A model generated the notes under the pieces. That model was not told the DNA's origin, did no database searches, and was given only the letters and a program-made list of their open reading frames with translations. The position numbers and the translations under genes were made by a program. From Methanosarcina siciliae T4/M (GTDB lineage: Archaea > Halobacteriota > Methanosarcinia > Methanosarcinales > Methanosarcinaceae): DNA of 64,000 nt. Positions 47,153-56,394 of this stretch are shown piece by piece. Every line of letters begins with the position of its first letter. Within the stretch, counting starts at the first letter, position 1. The stretch spans positions 124,001 through 188,000 of the forward strand of contig NZ_CP009506.1 in the NCBI RefSeq assembly GCF_000970085.1, in the 5' to 3' direction.

Positions 47153-47782
47153 ATCGCAGACAGGGAGAGCAAAAGCAATCCATTCCTGATTCTCCTGCTG
47201 GTTCTGATAGTCGCAGGGATAGCTTTCCTTATTTTTACTTTCGGGACCATGTGGGGATTTTCTCGTACAGGGGACGGCTTCTATGGCCGGCCTGATATTT
47301 ATTCGGAAAACAGGACTTCGTATCCGGGAGGTGGAATGTATCCGGGAGGTGGAATGTATCCGGGAAGAGGTATGTATCCGGGAGGGTATCCTTCCTATAA
47401 CATAAGTGATTTTGAGTCAAACGGGGAGTTAATCTACTATACCGGGTTTAATGAAAGCGGTGAGCGTATTGAGACAGAGTACGGTCCTCACTGGCTGTAC
47501 GTTCATGGAGGGAGCTGTGTTGACTGCCATCGGACGGACGGGAGAGGAGGATATCCGGTGATGATGGGTTACACAATCCCTCCGGATATCAGATATGAGA
47601 CCCTTACTTCTGACGAGCACGAAGAAGAGGAAGGACATCCTCCATATACGGACGAGACCATCAAAAGGGCGATCCGGGAGGGTATTGATTCTGCAGGCGA
47701 GCCTCTTGACCTTACCATGCCCAGATGGAATATGACCGATAAGGATGTGAATGACGTCGTTGAATACCTTAAAACGCTTTGA
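47153..47782 (+). CDS. Membrane-anchored c-type cytochrome, start codon unusual
   Basis: Single-haem cytochrome c: the haem motif CVDCH is near residue 124 (counting from 47153) and the likely axial Met is in LTMPRWNMTDKDVNDVVEYL. Before it lie an N-terminal membrane anchor (NPFLILLLVLIVAGIAFLIF) and a YPGGGM repeat region. The anchor is open back to a stop at 47147, with no ATG, GTG or TTG before it. An ATC at 47153 sits seven bases after ggggg, so either initiation is at ATC or the start was lost. A shorter version from the ATG at 47249 would lack the anchor. Confidence 0.72.
   Translation: MADRESKSNPFLILLLVLIVAGIAFLIFTFGTMWGFSRTGDGFYGRPDIYSENRTSYPGGGMYPGGGMYPGRGMYPGGYPSYNISDFESNGELIYYTGFNESGERIETEYGPHWLYVHGGSCVDCHRTDGRGGYPVMMGYTIPPDIRYETLTSDEHEEEEGHPPYTDETIKRAIREGIDSAGEPLDLTMPRWNMTDKDVNDVVEYLKTL
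47324..47393 (+). repeat. 18-base coding repeat (YPGGGM)
   Basis: Four imperfect copies of tatccgggaggtggaatg encode the repeated YPGGGM of the cytochrome linker. The repeat keeps the frame, so it varies linker length rather than breaking the gene. Confidence 0.85.
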
Positions 47783-47841
47783 GGGGGGAACCCTCTCTAC
47801 TTTTTCTCCGGATAATCGGGAGATGCCTGAGCTCTCGGGAA

Positions 47842-48060
47842 TTACCTGCCGAGTTCTTTGATTCTTTTAGGCTGCCTGATAAGGTAGTAAAGAAAAGCTC
47901 CTACAATGTATGTAAAAACAATTACTATGATCCATTTAAGGCGTGTATTCCCTTTGTCCGTTTCTTTTCGCAGGCAGTCAACAAGGGTCCAGGCCCAGAG
48001 GATAAAAGAAAGAAGAAAAATAAATCCGAATATAATGAGAATAAGGTAATTACCTGGCAT
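47842..48060 (-). CDS. PLDc_N-domain small membrane protein
   Basis: 72 residues with two membrane helices. The pattern WAWTLVDCLRKETDKGNTRL, then KWIIVIVFTYIVGAFLYYLI and RQPKR is the phospholipase D-nuclease N-terminal (PLDc_N) domain, found alone in many small prokaryotic membrane proteins of unknown role. It is convergent with the cytochrome gene. Confidence 0.82.
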   Translation of the reverse strand: MPGNYLILIIFGFIFLLSFILWAWTLVDCLRKETDKGNTRLKWIIVIVFTYIVGAFLYYLIRQPKRIKELGR

Positions 48061-48080
48061 TTTACTGTTTCCTGTTTTGG

Positions 48081-48140
48081 TTTTTCTTAATCCGAAATTT
48101 TTCTTAACCAGAGTTTTTCTTAATCTGGATTTTTCTCAGC
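48081..48140. repeat. 16-17-base tandem repeat
   Basis: Three and a half degenerate copies of tttttcttaatccgaaa upstream of the PLDc_N gene and downstream of the MFS gene. The T-rich plus strand has no nearby plus-strand gene to terminate. Confidence 0.75.
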
Positions 48141-48247
48141 CCCGTTCTATTTTTCAATATACGGCCCTATTTACTTAAACAGTTTGGTTTTTTGCCTTTT
48201 TTAATCCCATCTTTCTTTGGTCTCAAGTTCTTATCTCAAATTCTATC

Positions 48248-49600
48248 TCAGTATTTTAGCTCTTTCTCAAATCTCCTTAGCCTGAAATTGAGGAAAAATA
48301 CGATATAGATTATCATACCTGCAAGCAAAAAGGCTCTTCCTGCAAGCAGTTCGTATAAAAACCCTCCGAGGATCAGGCCGGTTATGCTTGCAAGCCCTCC
48401 GAAGCTGCCGGCAAATCCCTGTACCGTGCCCTGGTAATTTTTCCCTGCAATTTTTGATAGAAGGGAGAGGAAAGAAGGCCACATAAGTCCGTCCCCCATT
48501 GCGAAAAATCCCGTTGCAAGATAGGTCAGAAAGAGGTTTCCGGGGATAAGCAGCAGAAAGTTCGTGCCGAGCATAAGGCTTCCGAATATTATCAGCGAGG
48601 CTTCCGAATATCTTTTTGAAAGCCTTGGGAGTATGGAACCCTGCACAATTATCAGAAGACCGCTCAGGACCGTAAAGTAGACCCCCATTCCTGCTATGCC
48701 CCAGTCAAGGGCTGCGATTGCATGCAGCGGAAAAGCGGTGTAGAAAATATTGAAGCCGAGAAAGATGAGGAAGTAAAGGCCGAGCATGTAAGGGATATTC
48801 GGAAGCTTTAAAACTTCCCTGAAGGAAGGCTTCCCGGTTTCCCGCACGGTCCGGCATTCCTTTATCTCGTAGCCAAACACTTTTCTTATGTCTTCGGCTT
48901 TGACAGGTCCCTTCAGAGAGCATTCTCTGTTTTCGGGGATATAAAATATAATCAGTAAAGTTCCTATAAGGGAAATTACCACTGCACCAAGGACAGGGGC
49001 TGCTTCTCCGTATGCTGTTATGCTCAAAAGTCCGGCAAGGGCAGGGCCCACTATGAACCCGAGGTTTGAGGAAATCGACATTTTTCCGAAATTTCGGTTC
49101 CTGTCTTTTTCTTCGGTAATGTCTGCCAGATAGGCATTGGCTACGGACACGTTGCCTCCGGTCAGCCCGTCGAAAGCCCGCGCAAAGAAGAGCGCTGCAA
49201 GGGGCAGGGTGAAGGCAAAAGTCCCCAGGACTTCGGAATCGACCTGAAAAAGGGTTACAACCGGGAGAAAAAGAGCTCCGAGAAAGATAATCCATGAAAG
49301 GAGGGTCCCCACCTGGCTCAAGAGCAGTATTTTTTTACGCCCGTAAATATCAGACCACCTGCCGAGGACCGGGGCGCCTATTAGCTGGAAAGCCGGATAC
49401 ATGGAACTTGCAAGTCCGTAAATGAAAGCATTGCCTCCAAGCCGGTTTACCAGAAAGACAAGGAAGGGGAGGACAATGCTGAACCCGAGCGTGCCTATAA
49501 AATTGACCGTAAGGAGAGGGAGAAGGGAAATCCTCTCTCGTGCAGGAGGGTCAGGCCTATTTTCCTGTCTCACGCTTTCCGGACCTGTTTCCATATTCAT
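48248..49600 (-). CDS. MFS transporter (multidrug/tetracycline-type)
   Basis: 450 residues with about 12 membrane segments. The MFS signature between helices 2 and 3 is clear (GAPVLGRWSDIYGRKKILLL), with FDGLTGGNVSVANAYLADIT and GFIVGPALAGLLS in helices 4-5, as in TetA-like drug:proton antiporters. The central loop (about 195-245) is hydrophilic. It stands alone. The substrate cannot be told from sequence. Confidence 0.9.
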   Translation of the reverse strand: MNMETGPESVRQENRPDPPARERISLLPLLTVNFIGTLGFSIVLPFLVFLVNRLGGNAFIYGLASSMYPAFQLIGAPVLGRWSDIYGRKKILLLSQVGTLLSWIIFLGALFLPVVTLFQVDSEVLGTFAFTLPLAALFFARAFDGLTGGNVSVANAYLADITEEKDRNRNFGKMSISSNLGFIVGPALAGLLSITAYGEAAPVLGAVVISLIGTLLIIFYIPENRECSLKGPVKAEDIRKVFGYEIKECRTVRETGKPSFREVLKLPNIPYMLGLYFLIFLGFNIFYTAFPLHAIAALDWGIAGMGVYFTVLSGLLIIVQGSILPRLSKRYSEASLIIFGSLMLGTNFLLLIPGNLFLTYLATGFFAMGDGLMWPSFLSLLSKIAGKNYQGTVQGFAGSFGGLASITGLILGGFLYELLAGRAFLLAGMIIYIVFFLNFRLRRFEKELKY

Positions 49601-49858
49601 TCCAGTTTTTTTCTTTTTAAGGTTTTGTGCCAGAAATAAGGGCCCGGAGCTACTTAACCCTTATTTCCCATGAAATTTTCAGGTCTGAGTGCAGAAATAG
49701 CTGCTCGAATACAACCGGATGTGAAATATTCAATGCACGGGCTCGATGTTATCTGCAACCCGGAAACTTTTTTGTTGCTTTCGTTATAGCAAAATTAAAC
49801 GCATAGGCCGACTAAATGAATATAGAGAGTGAATGGAGGGTGAATAGAGAGAAGCATC

Positions 49859-50725
49859 ATGACAAAAGCTGCAGCTAAAACAGGAGTAGGCCCAACAGTA
49901 CTGGTCGCTATCGAGCAATATTTTCCTGAGAATCAACGCATAATCGAAGACGATCTTGCTTATCGAATACTGCCGTTAGGCATGAGATCTCTTGTATGGC
50001 TGATGCGGTTTAATTCGGTAAGGGCCTGGATGATTCGGGTTACCGAGAAAGACACTCCCGGTATCTGGGGCGGGATGATGTGCAGAAAACGGTACATAGA
50101 CGAGAAGCTTATCAAGTCGGTCAATCAGGTTAATGCGGTCGTGAATCTGGGTGCAGGCTTTGACACCCGAGCATACCGGTTACCAGCTCTATCTGAAATG
50201 CCGGTCTGGGAGGTTGATCAGCCTGAAAACATTAATTCCAAGCAGACCCGGCTGTGTAAGTTGTTCGGAGCAGTTCCGTCCCACGTCAGGCTTGTGCCGA
50301 TAGATTTTGATCGAGAAGAACTGGGTCCCGTTCTTGCTTCTTATGGCTACTCTAAGGACATGCGGACATTTTTCATATGGGAGGCTGTCACGCAGTATCT
50401 GACTGAAACCGGAATCAGAGTGACTTTTGATTTTCTGGCTAAAGCCGAGCACGGCAGCCTTCTGGCTTTCACATATACTCGCAAAGACTTTCTCGATGGC
50501 CGGGTAATGTACGGCTGGGAGAATATCTACAAAAAGTACGTAAGGGATAAGATCTGGCTTTTCGGGATGGACCCTGAAGAGTGGCCGGATTTTCTTGAGG
50601 GGTACGGCTGGCAGGTAGTCGAGCATGTCGGTTACGAGGAACTTGCCGCGCGGTATATCAGGCCTACAGGTCGGGAACTTGCCTCTACGCCGGTCGAAAG
50701 GATAGTCTATGCGGAGAAAGTGTAA
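49859..50725 (+). CDS. SAM-dependent methyltransferase, leucine carboxyl methyltransferase-like
   Basis: 288 residues of the PPM1/LCM family (TIGR00027 type). The SAM site is VVNLGAGFDTRAYRLP near residue 95, followed by VWEVDQPENINSKQTRL with the acidic loop, and FFIWEAVTQYLTETGI. Bacterial members methylate small acids or polyketides; the substrate here is unknown. It is monocistronic with a terminator at 50896. The family is more common in bacteria, so transfer is possible. Confidence 0.87.
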   Translation: MTKAAAKTGVGPTVLVAIEQYFPENQRIIEDDLAYRILPLGMRSLVWLMRFNSVRAWMIRVTEKDTPGIWGGMMCRKRYIDEKLIKSVNQVNAVVNLGAGFDTRAYRLPALSEMPVWEVDQPENINSKQTRLCKLFGAVPSHVRLVPIDFDREELGPVLASYGYSKDMRTFFIWEAVTQYLTETGIRVTFDFLAKAEHGSLLAFTYTRKDFLDGRVMYGWENIYKKYVRDKIWLFGMDPEEWPDFLEGYGWQVVEHVGYEELAARYIRPTGRELASTPVERIVYAEKV

Positions 50726-50895
50726 TCGACTGCGTATGTTTGCCTAACTTTTTCTATGTCAGGAGGGGCCGGGAACTGCTAAGCCGGCAGGTTTCGAGCA
50801 AATTGACGAACTATCTTCGATTGCGCCGGAAAATTAAGCATTGAAATTTCAACAGCCTGGTAACGGAAGATCAAAAAATGTGAAAAAAGGAAAAT

Positions 50896-50924
50896 TGCCT
50901 GCGGGCTGAAGCAGGCAGTTTTTT
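50896..50924 (+). terminator. Terminator near the 3' end of the methyltransferase region
   Basis: Inverted repeat tgcctgc / gcaggca (50896-50902, 50911-50917) followed by g and six T. It lies 170 bases after the methyltransferase stop, between convergent genes. Confidence 0.75.
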
Positions 50925-50974
50925 CAGCCCATGACCCGCTTTAAAGTTTAAAATTTGAATTTTTGCTTAAAGCT

Positions 50975-52453
50975 TTAAATCCTACAAACCTCGCTCTTTC
51001 TGAGCCAGTCGATATCGGACTGGTAGAGGAGCCTCAGGTCTTTAAGCCCCAGTTTCAGCATGGCGAGCCGGCTTACTCCGAGCCCCCAGGCAAGGACGGG
51101 TTCTTTGATCCCGAAAGGTTCCGTGACTTCTTTTCTGAAGACGCCTGCTCCTCCGAGTTCGACCCAGCCAAGGCCGTCCACGTAGACCTCAGGTTCCACA
51201 CTCGGTTCGGTGTAGGGGAAATAGCCCGGGCGGAAGCGGACTTCTTCGAACCCCATCCTGTGGTAGAACTCTGCAAGGAGCCCGAGCAGGTCAGCAAAGG
51301 ACATATCTTTGTCCATTACCACGCCTTCAAGCTGCTCGAATTCGGGAGTATGGGTAGGGTCAATTGTTTCCCTGCGGTACGCCCTGTCAATACAGAAGGC
51401 TTTTACAGGTGGTTCGGGGTTGTCTGCGAGGTACTTTATGGTTACTGAAGTGGTATGGGTCCTGAGCACATTGCGCCTGGCAAGGTCCCTGTCCCAGATC
51501 CCCCCCCAGCCGCAGGAGTCGATATCTCCCCCGTTCTCGTGCATTGCCGCCACTTTTTCGAAATATTCAGCCGGGAGCTGGCAGGTGCTGCCGAGGTGGA
51601 AGGTGTCCTGCATGTCCCTTGCAGGGTGGTCCTGGGGCTGGAAGAGAGCATCGAAGTTCCAGAAAGAGCTCTGGATTATGCCCCCTTTGATTTCCGTGAA
51701 GCCCATTTCCAGGAAGATCTGGCGCATCTGTTCAATCAGGCGCCTGTAAGGGTGGATTTTGGTTCCGTAGAGGGGTTTCGGGGTGATGTCGAGCCTGTAA
51801 GGCCTGAACTTTTTCCCTTTCCAGGCCCCGCTCTTCAGCAGTTCGGGAGTGAGCTGGGCAATTTCTTCTTCAAGGACAATGCCTTCGGCAGCAAGAGCGC
51901 ACCCTGCTCCTGTTACGGAAACAGTTCTGGACTTCTCTTCGTGCTTTATGACAAGTTTGCGCTTGAGCAGTTCCTTTACAGTTCCTTCGTCGGCTGCAAG
52001 CTCTTCGAGAGTTTTTGCCTGGCCTGCGAAAGTCGCAAGAGCTTCTTCGTCCTTGCCTGCAGGAGCTTTTCCCGAAGGTACCATAACTCCGTTTTCAACC
52101 TTTGCCCACCCTTTTTTTATGAGCCAGCCGGTTGCGATCCCCACGGTCTTGGGGGAAAAGCGGCTCCTGAGTTCTTCAAGAGGGGCGGGAGCTTTCAGGG
52201 CGTCAATTATCTGGCGCTCCGGAAGTCCGGTTTTCGTATATTCTTCTCCCTCCTTTGTAAGGGAGTAACGTTCGAGCACTTTTTCGGAGACGGAAGCAAG
52301 TCCTTTTTCCTGGAGCATGAAGGCTGCCTGCATTGCCGCATCCACCTGCAGCCCGGACTTTTCTTCCAGTTTATCGGGAGCTGCCGACCCCAGCTCCTCA
52401 AGGGCGAGCAAGACCTTTTTTTCGTTGATTGTAAGGTTATCCTGAGCACTCAT
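50975..52453 (-). CDS. pheS: Phenylalanyl-tRNA synthetase alpha subunit
   Basis: Charges tRNA-Phe together with PheT. The 492 residues have the archaeal N-terminal winged-helix region ([20 protein letters not shown]), then the class II core: [13 protein letters not shown] near residue 275, [36 protein letters not shown] (motif 2) and [20 protein letters not shown] (motif 3). pheT is not next to it, which is common in archaea. trpS lies upstream in the same direction. Confidence 0.96.
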   Translation of the reverse strand: MSAQDNLTINEKKVLLALEELGSAAPDKLEEKSGLQVDAAMQAAFMLQEKGLASVSEKVLERYSLTKEGEEYTKTGLPERQIIDALKAPAPLEELRSRFSPKTVGIATGWLIKKGWAKVENGVMVPSGKAPAGKDEEALATFAGQAKTLEELAADEGTVKELLKRKLVIKHEEKSRTVSVTGAGCALAAEGIVLEEEIAQLTPELLKSGAWKGKKFRPYRLDITPKPLYGTKIHPYRRLIEQMRQIFLEMGFTEIKGGIIQSSFWNFDALFQPQDHPARDMQDTFHLGSTCQLPAEYFEKVAAMHENGGDIDSCGWGGIWDRDLARRNVLRTHTTSVTIKYLADNPEPPVKAFCIDRAYRRETIDPTHTPEFEQLEGVVMDKDMSFADLLGLLAEFYHRMGFEEVRFRPGYFPYTEPSVEPEVYVDGLGWVELGGAGVFRKEVTEPFGIKEPVLAWGLGVSRLAMLKLGLKDLRLLYQSDIDWLRKSEVCRI

Positions 52454-52563
52454 ATTGTAATCACGTCCTGATCTTCCTGAAATGATTAAGGATTTGATTG
52501 TTATAAGGATCCGATCTTTTATCGGAATCTGATAAGTCTGCTAATAATCTGATTTTGTAAGTT

Positions 52564-52613
52564 TATGAATAATTCAGTCTTTGTAAATTATGAATAGTTC
52601 AGTCCTTGTAGAT
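52564..52613. repeat. 25-base tandem duplication across the trpS stop codon
   Basis: Two copies of tatgaatagttcagtccttg plus tagat (52564-52588, 52589-52613), differing at a few bases. On the minus strand the first copy contains the last codons and TGA of trpS; the second repeats them in the untranslated tail. Confidence 0.85.
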
Positions 52614-53924
52614 AATTCTGTATTCGTCAAGATGTTCCCGTGCAAGTTCCCTCTTTTCCTGATGGTCTTTAAGGAATTCCTGCATTTTTTCGGCTGCAAG
52701 CTGCTTGCATGAGCCGCACATCCTTGTCCCGGAGATACATTCCTGCTTGATTTCCAGCAGTTCTTCATCGCTGGCAATCAGGTGGAAAAGCATGAGTTCA
52801 AAGACCGAACATTCCTCGGGTTTTCCTCCCAGTTTTTTCTGCTCTTCGAGGGTTACGCAGCCCCCGGTTTTTGCCCGCTTTATCTTTTTTGCCCCATCCT
52901 TCGGGGAGTCCGTAAGGGCAATCTGGCTTTCGGGAATACTGCTGGACATCTTCCCGCCCTGCAGTCCGCTCATGAACCTGTGGTAGGTGGAGGCTGGAGG
53001 AATAAAAGCGTAGCCTCCGAACTCGACTGCGACTTCCCTGACAAGCTTTTCAAGTCCTGCAAGGTCGGGATACCCGAGCACGTCAATGTGCTCTTCATAG
53101 AGCTTTACTTTCCCGGGAATGCGTTTCTTAAGCTCCTGAAGGGCCTCTTTCTGGGCGGTTTTTCCCCTGACGCTCAGGTATTTCCTGCCTGTCTTTACGT
53201 CTTCCCGCTCCTCTACCCTGAACATGTTCATCTTGCCTGCAAGTCCCCTTGTCAGGCGGAGGTGAGGGTCCTGGTCCGGGCCTACGGGGACCACAACCGG
53301 CTTCGGTCCTCCGAATTCTTCAAGCTGGGGCTGGAGGATATCTGCAGCCTGGGTTGCCACGCTGAGCATATGGGAGAGGCTTGTTTCTCCCGAAAAGCCG
53401 TAGATTGCACTCAGTTCCGAAAAATTGACCTTGGCCCCGAGTTCAAATGCCAGGTCTTTGACGCTTCCGCAGCCTGACTGGAAATAGATAAGGCCGTCGG
53501 GTTTGAATCCGAGGGCGATCAGGCTTAATATGTATTCTTCAACTCCTATTTCCCTGCACTTCTGCCAGGAAAAACCGCGTACGGAAAAGGCTTCCCTGTC
53601 TGCAATCCCTACAAAGGCGGAAGCTCCCATTTCCTGATGCCAGACTATCTGGTCCATGACCATCTTATGCCCGAGATGGACCTTTCCTGAGGGCATAAAA
53701 CCGTCCATAACCGAAAAAGGGGCACCTGTCCGCATGGCCTCTGCAATCTGTTCGTAATCACGGTGCCCGAAGATAATTTTTCTCCGCATGTACATGTGCG
53801 GGGAAGGGATTTCCGGAAGTATGTTTTCAAAAGGAGAAATCCCGAATTCTTCGAATAGTTTGGAATAGTCAGTGATATCGCTTGAACTCCACGGGTCAAG
53901 TTTAGTATTCATAAAGTCCCTCAT
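52599..53924 (-). CDS. trpS: Tryptophanyl-tRNA synthetase
   Basis: Charges tRNA-Trp. 441 residues of the archaeal/eukaryotic type: the class I HIGH motif appears as PSGKVHLGH at about 78-86 and KMSKS as KMSSS near 320. [20 protein letters not shown] and [12 protein letters not shown] are further family marks. The C-terminus has [13 protein letters not shown], a Cys-rich end. Two ATGs four codons apart could start it (53924 or 53912); I keep the first. pheS follows in the same direction after 145 bases. Confidence 0.96.
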   Translation of the reverse strand: MRDFMNTKLDPWSSSDITDYSKLFEEFGISPFENILPEIPSPHMYMRRKIIFGHRDYEQIAEAMRTGAPFSVMDGFMPSGKVHLGHKMVMDQIVWHQEMGASAFVGIADREAFSVRGFSWQKCREIGVEEYILSLIALGFKPDGLIYFQSGCGSVKDLAFELGAKVNFSELSAIYGFSGETSLSHMLSVATQAADILQPQLEEFGGPKPVVVPVGPDQDPHLRLTRGLAGKMNMFRVEEREDVKTGRKYLSVRGKTAQKEALQELKKRIPGKVKLYEEHIDVLGYPDLAGLEKLVREVAVEFGGYAFIPPASTYHRFMSGLQGGKMSSSIPESQIALTDSPKDGAKKIKRAKTGGCVTLEEQKKLGGKPEECSVFELMLFHLIASDEELLEIKQECISGTRMCGSCKQLAAEKMQEFLKDHQEKRELAREHLDEYRIIYKD

Positions 53925-54273
53925 GGGCTGCCTTTTCCGGAAAGCAACCGCAGGCAGCTTTTTCTTGCTACATAAATAGGGTAACGTAAATAAGGGTGAA
54001 AACTTCTTTCCGGCTAAATTGCTCTTTAAAAATACCTGCTTATATGTAAATGTTTATCTTCTGGCGTTAAGTTCCGGAACTTAATATTACTTTGCACTTC
54101 TTTTCTTTAAGTTATTTGGAAGAAATTTTCCTCTCAAAAACTGAAATATAATCTGTAAAAAATTTAGGAGTTAGTCCACGCCTTTTCTGTCTTCTAATTA
54201 ATCTTGGCTAATTAATCTTGGTATCAGGTTCTGACCCCCAGAAATATATATTCAAAAGCTCAATTGTAATTAG
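53925..54273. promoter_or_regulatory. Divergent promoter region, trpS / MntA
   Basis: 349 bases without a gene. A TATA-like aaatatatattc at 54242-54253 lies about 25 bases before the MntA start, which has no ribosome-binding site, so that transcript may be leaderless. A short direct repeat aattaatcttgg occurs at 54196 and 54209. Confidence 0.5.
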
Positions 54274-54678
54274 ATGGATAAGAGCTCATTCTTAGAAGAT
54301 ATAAGCAAGATTTTAGCCGGATTAAAAGAGGTAGATACAGCCTACGTATTCGGCTCATTTCTTGAAAGAACAAATTTCAACGATATCGATGTAGCTTTGC
54401 TCCTGTCCGAAAGTTTAGATCCTTATCAAAGTCTCAAGTTCTCTTTAAGAATTGCAGGTGAGCTGGAGAGGCGAATCAGGCCCAGATTTGAGTTTGACGT
54501 AAAAATACTTAACAATTCTCCGATAGAATTTCAGTTCGAGGTTATTAAAAAAGGACATGTTATCTTCTCCAGGAACGAGCCCAACAGAATCGATTACGAA
54601 TCTGAGGTAATTTCGGCTTATCTGGACCTGAAGTATATGTATGATTTGATAGACAAGGAATTCCTGGCGAGGGCATAA
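54274..54678 (+). CDS. mntA: MntA-type nucleotidyltransferase antitoxin
   Basis: 134 residues of the minimal nucleotidyltransferase family. The catalytic motif is VFGSFLERTNFNDIDVALLL (GS then DxD) at about residues 26-45. In HepT/MntA pairs the antitoxin adds AMP to the toxin's tyrosine and so silences it. It is followed after one base by the HEPN gene. The third catalytic Asp is probably the one in FEFDVKIL. Confidence 0.88.
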   Translation: MDKSSFLEDISKILAGLKEVDTAYVFGSFLERTNFNDIDVALLLSESLDPYQSLKFSLRIAGELERRIRPRFEFDVKILNNSPIEFQFEVIKKGHVIFSRNEPNRIDYESEVISAYLDLKYMYDLIDKEFLARA

Positions 54679-54679
54679 A

Positions 54680-55102
54680 ATGAGAATACTGGCCCATCTC
54701 AGAGAGCTTGATGAATCCCAGAAGGACTGGGAAAGATATCAGGCCATATCCCTGAAAGATCTGAAGAGAGATAGGGACAAAAGGAATATGGTTCTTCATG
54801 CCATGCTGGTCAGCATCCAGGCTGCAATAGATGTAGCTGCCGGGTTAATAGTTAAAGAGGGACTGGGGAAACCCACGACATATAGAGAAGCCTTTGAAAT
54901 ACTGGGTCAGGCAGGGTTGATTCCGGAAGAACTTGCTGAAGAGCTTTCGGATCTGGCGGGGTTCAGAAATGTCCTCGTTCACATATACTGGCAGCTAGAC
55001 CTTGATCAGGTATATGGCGTCCTGCAAAACGATCTTAAGACCCTGAAATCCTTTTTACAGGAAGTTAAGAAATTATCAGATCAGGATTTATCTGCTGAAT
55101 GA
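54680..55102 (+). CDS. hepT: HepT-type HEPN ribonuclease toxin
   Basis: 140 residues, helical. The HEPN catalytic motif RxxxxHxY is present as RNVLVHIYW near residue 100. HEPN toxins cut RNA as dimers. The gene starts one base after mntA, so the two form a coupled toxin-antitoxin operon. No neighbouring mobile element is seen. Confidence 0.9.
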   Translation: MRILAHLRELDESQKDWERYQAISLKDLKRDRDKRNMVLHAMLVSIQAAIDVAAGLIVKEGLGKPTTYREAFEILGQAGLIPEELAEELSDLAGFRNVLVHIYWQLDLDQVYGVLQNDLKTLKSFLQEVKKLSDQDLSAE

Positions 55103-55179
55103 ATCTCGATCTGAGGTGCATTAAAATACCAGAGAAAAGCTGCCTTGAACGAAGATTCAGACAGCAGATCATCTTGAGG

Positions 55180-56394
55180 TTATTTTTCACAGATTTCTTC
55201 AAAAGGATAGGGTAGTTTTGCCTCTTCGGGAATTTTGTCTACAAGATCCATAAACTCAGGGTCGTGCATGGGGCTCAAACTCTTCTGCCTCTGGAAATAC
55301 GGATAACTCCTGATCCTCTGCCAGATCTCTTTTAAGGACACTTCTTTTACATTTCCAAACCTGAAAGGAGGGTAAGGGCTTGGTTTTACATCGCCTTCTG
55401 CGGTTACATGCATCCAGCGCCTGCCTGCCATTGCCCCCATCATCTGCCCTTCGAAATAGGTGTTTGAAAACATCCTTGGGCCTTCAGGAGCCGAGTTAAT
55501 CCTGTGATACATTTCAAGAATTGTTTTCCGGTCCCGATCCGTAATCACAGGTTCGCCTCTGTTTTTCGGCATTGATTCCCAGACCGAAAACTCATGTACC
55601 CCAAGTTCCGCTGCAAGGGCATAAAGGGCAGGAAGTTCTTTCATGTTTGAGGGAGAGGCGTGAGTTGTCATTACAACAAGAAGCCCGGCTTCAAGAGCCA
55701 GTTTTATGGCAGAGACGGCCCGTTCATATGCTCCTGTAGAGTTTCGGACAGCATCGTGTTTTTCGGGGTCGGTAGAGTAAACCCCTACCATGAGGGCATG
55801 AATCCCGGCTTCCTTCAGTTTAAGGGCGGTTTCTTTTGAAAAATCCGTACCCCAGGTGGAACAGTTAACTATGGCCCGGGTTTTGTCCACATATTCGATG
55901 AGCTCAAAGACATCTTCCCGCAGCAGGGGATCATTTTCAGTAATATTGATAGTGAGGGTACCAAGTTCCAGGGCTTCGTCTATTACTCTTTTTATTATGT
56001 CCGTATCAAGTTCGTCAGCAGCGGTTTCCGGCGGGTACTTTGCACTGTTCCGGCGGGTGATTTCGATTGAGACGGTTTCGGGCACGTATTTTCCCATAGC
56101 TATCTGGATTTCTGCAAAAATGAGGCGCTTGAAAACAGGACTCGGGATGGGAGGCAGCCAGGCGGATGGAATAATCCTCTCCTCCTGTACCAGAGCCGGT
56201 TTTTCCTCCTGCAGGCGTGAATTCATCTTTTTCAGTACAGGGTTGCAGGCCGCTTTCAGAGGCCCGTTTGTTATAAGCTTCAGAGATTTTCCTTCCTGCT
56301 GCTGAAGGTTCACAGACAGCCCTGGCATGGAAAAAAGTTCTATAGTTCCACTCTTTACAGGAGAGCCCGTCACATTCTTTTTTTCAGGAGTCAT
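55180..56394 (-). CDS. Radical-SAM-like protein lacking cluster cysteines
   Basis: 404 residues that follow the radical SAM / SPASM plan but without its cysteines. The usual (E)xTxRCNxxCxxC loop reads SIEITRRNSAKYPPETA (109-125). The barrel continues normally (NCSTWGTDFSKETALKLKEA, GVYSTDPEKHDAVRNSTGAY). The C-terminal part reads RRWMHVTAEGDVKPSPYPPF, then FGNVKEVSLKEIW, where relatives have Cys in the PSPYP stretch. Only three Cys remain, none in a motif. An N-terminal 85-residue extension is unknown to me. It cannot bind the standard cluster, so it may be a regulator or use another chemistry. Confidence 0.7.
   Translation of the reverse strand: MTPEKKNVTGSPVKSGTIELFSMPGLSVNLQQQEGKSLKLITNGPLKAACNPVLKKMNSRLQEEKPALVQEERIIPSAWLPPIPSPVFKRLIFAEIQIAMGKYVPETVSIEITRRNSAKYPPETAADELDTDIIKRVIDEALELGTLTINITENDPLLREDVFELIEYVDKTRAIVNCSTWGTDFSKETALKLKEAGIHALMVGVYSTDPEKHDAVRNSTGAYERAVSAIKLALEAGLLVVMTTHASPSNMKELPALYALAAELGVHEFSVWESMPKNRGEPVITDRDRKTILEMYHRINSAPEGPRMFSNTYFEGQMMGAMAGRRWMHVTAEGDVKPSPYPPFRFGNVKEVSLKEIWQRIRSYPYFQRQKSLSPMHDPEFMDLVDKIPEEAKLPYPFEEICEK

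Noticed and set aside
51455..52471. 338-codon plus-strand frame opposite pheS
   Set aside because: It is a shadow of the GC-rich third positions of pheS and has no family features.
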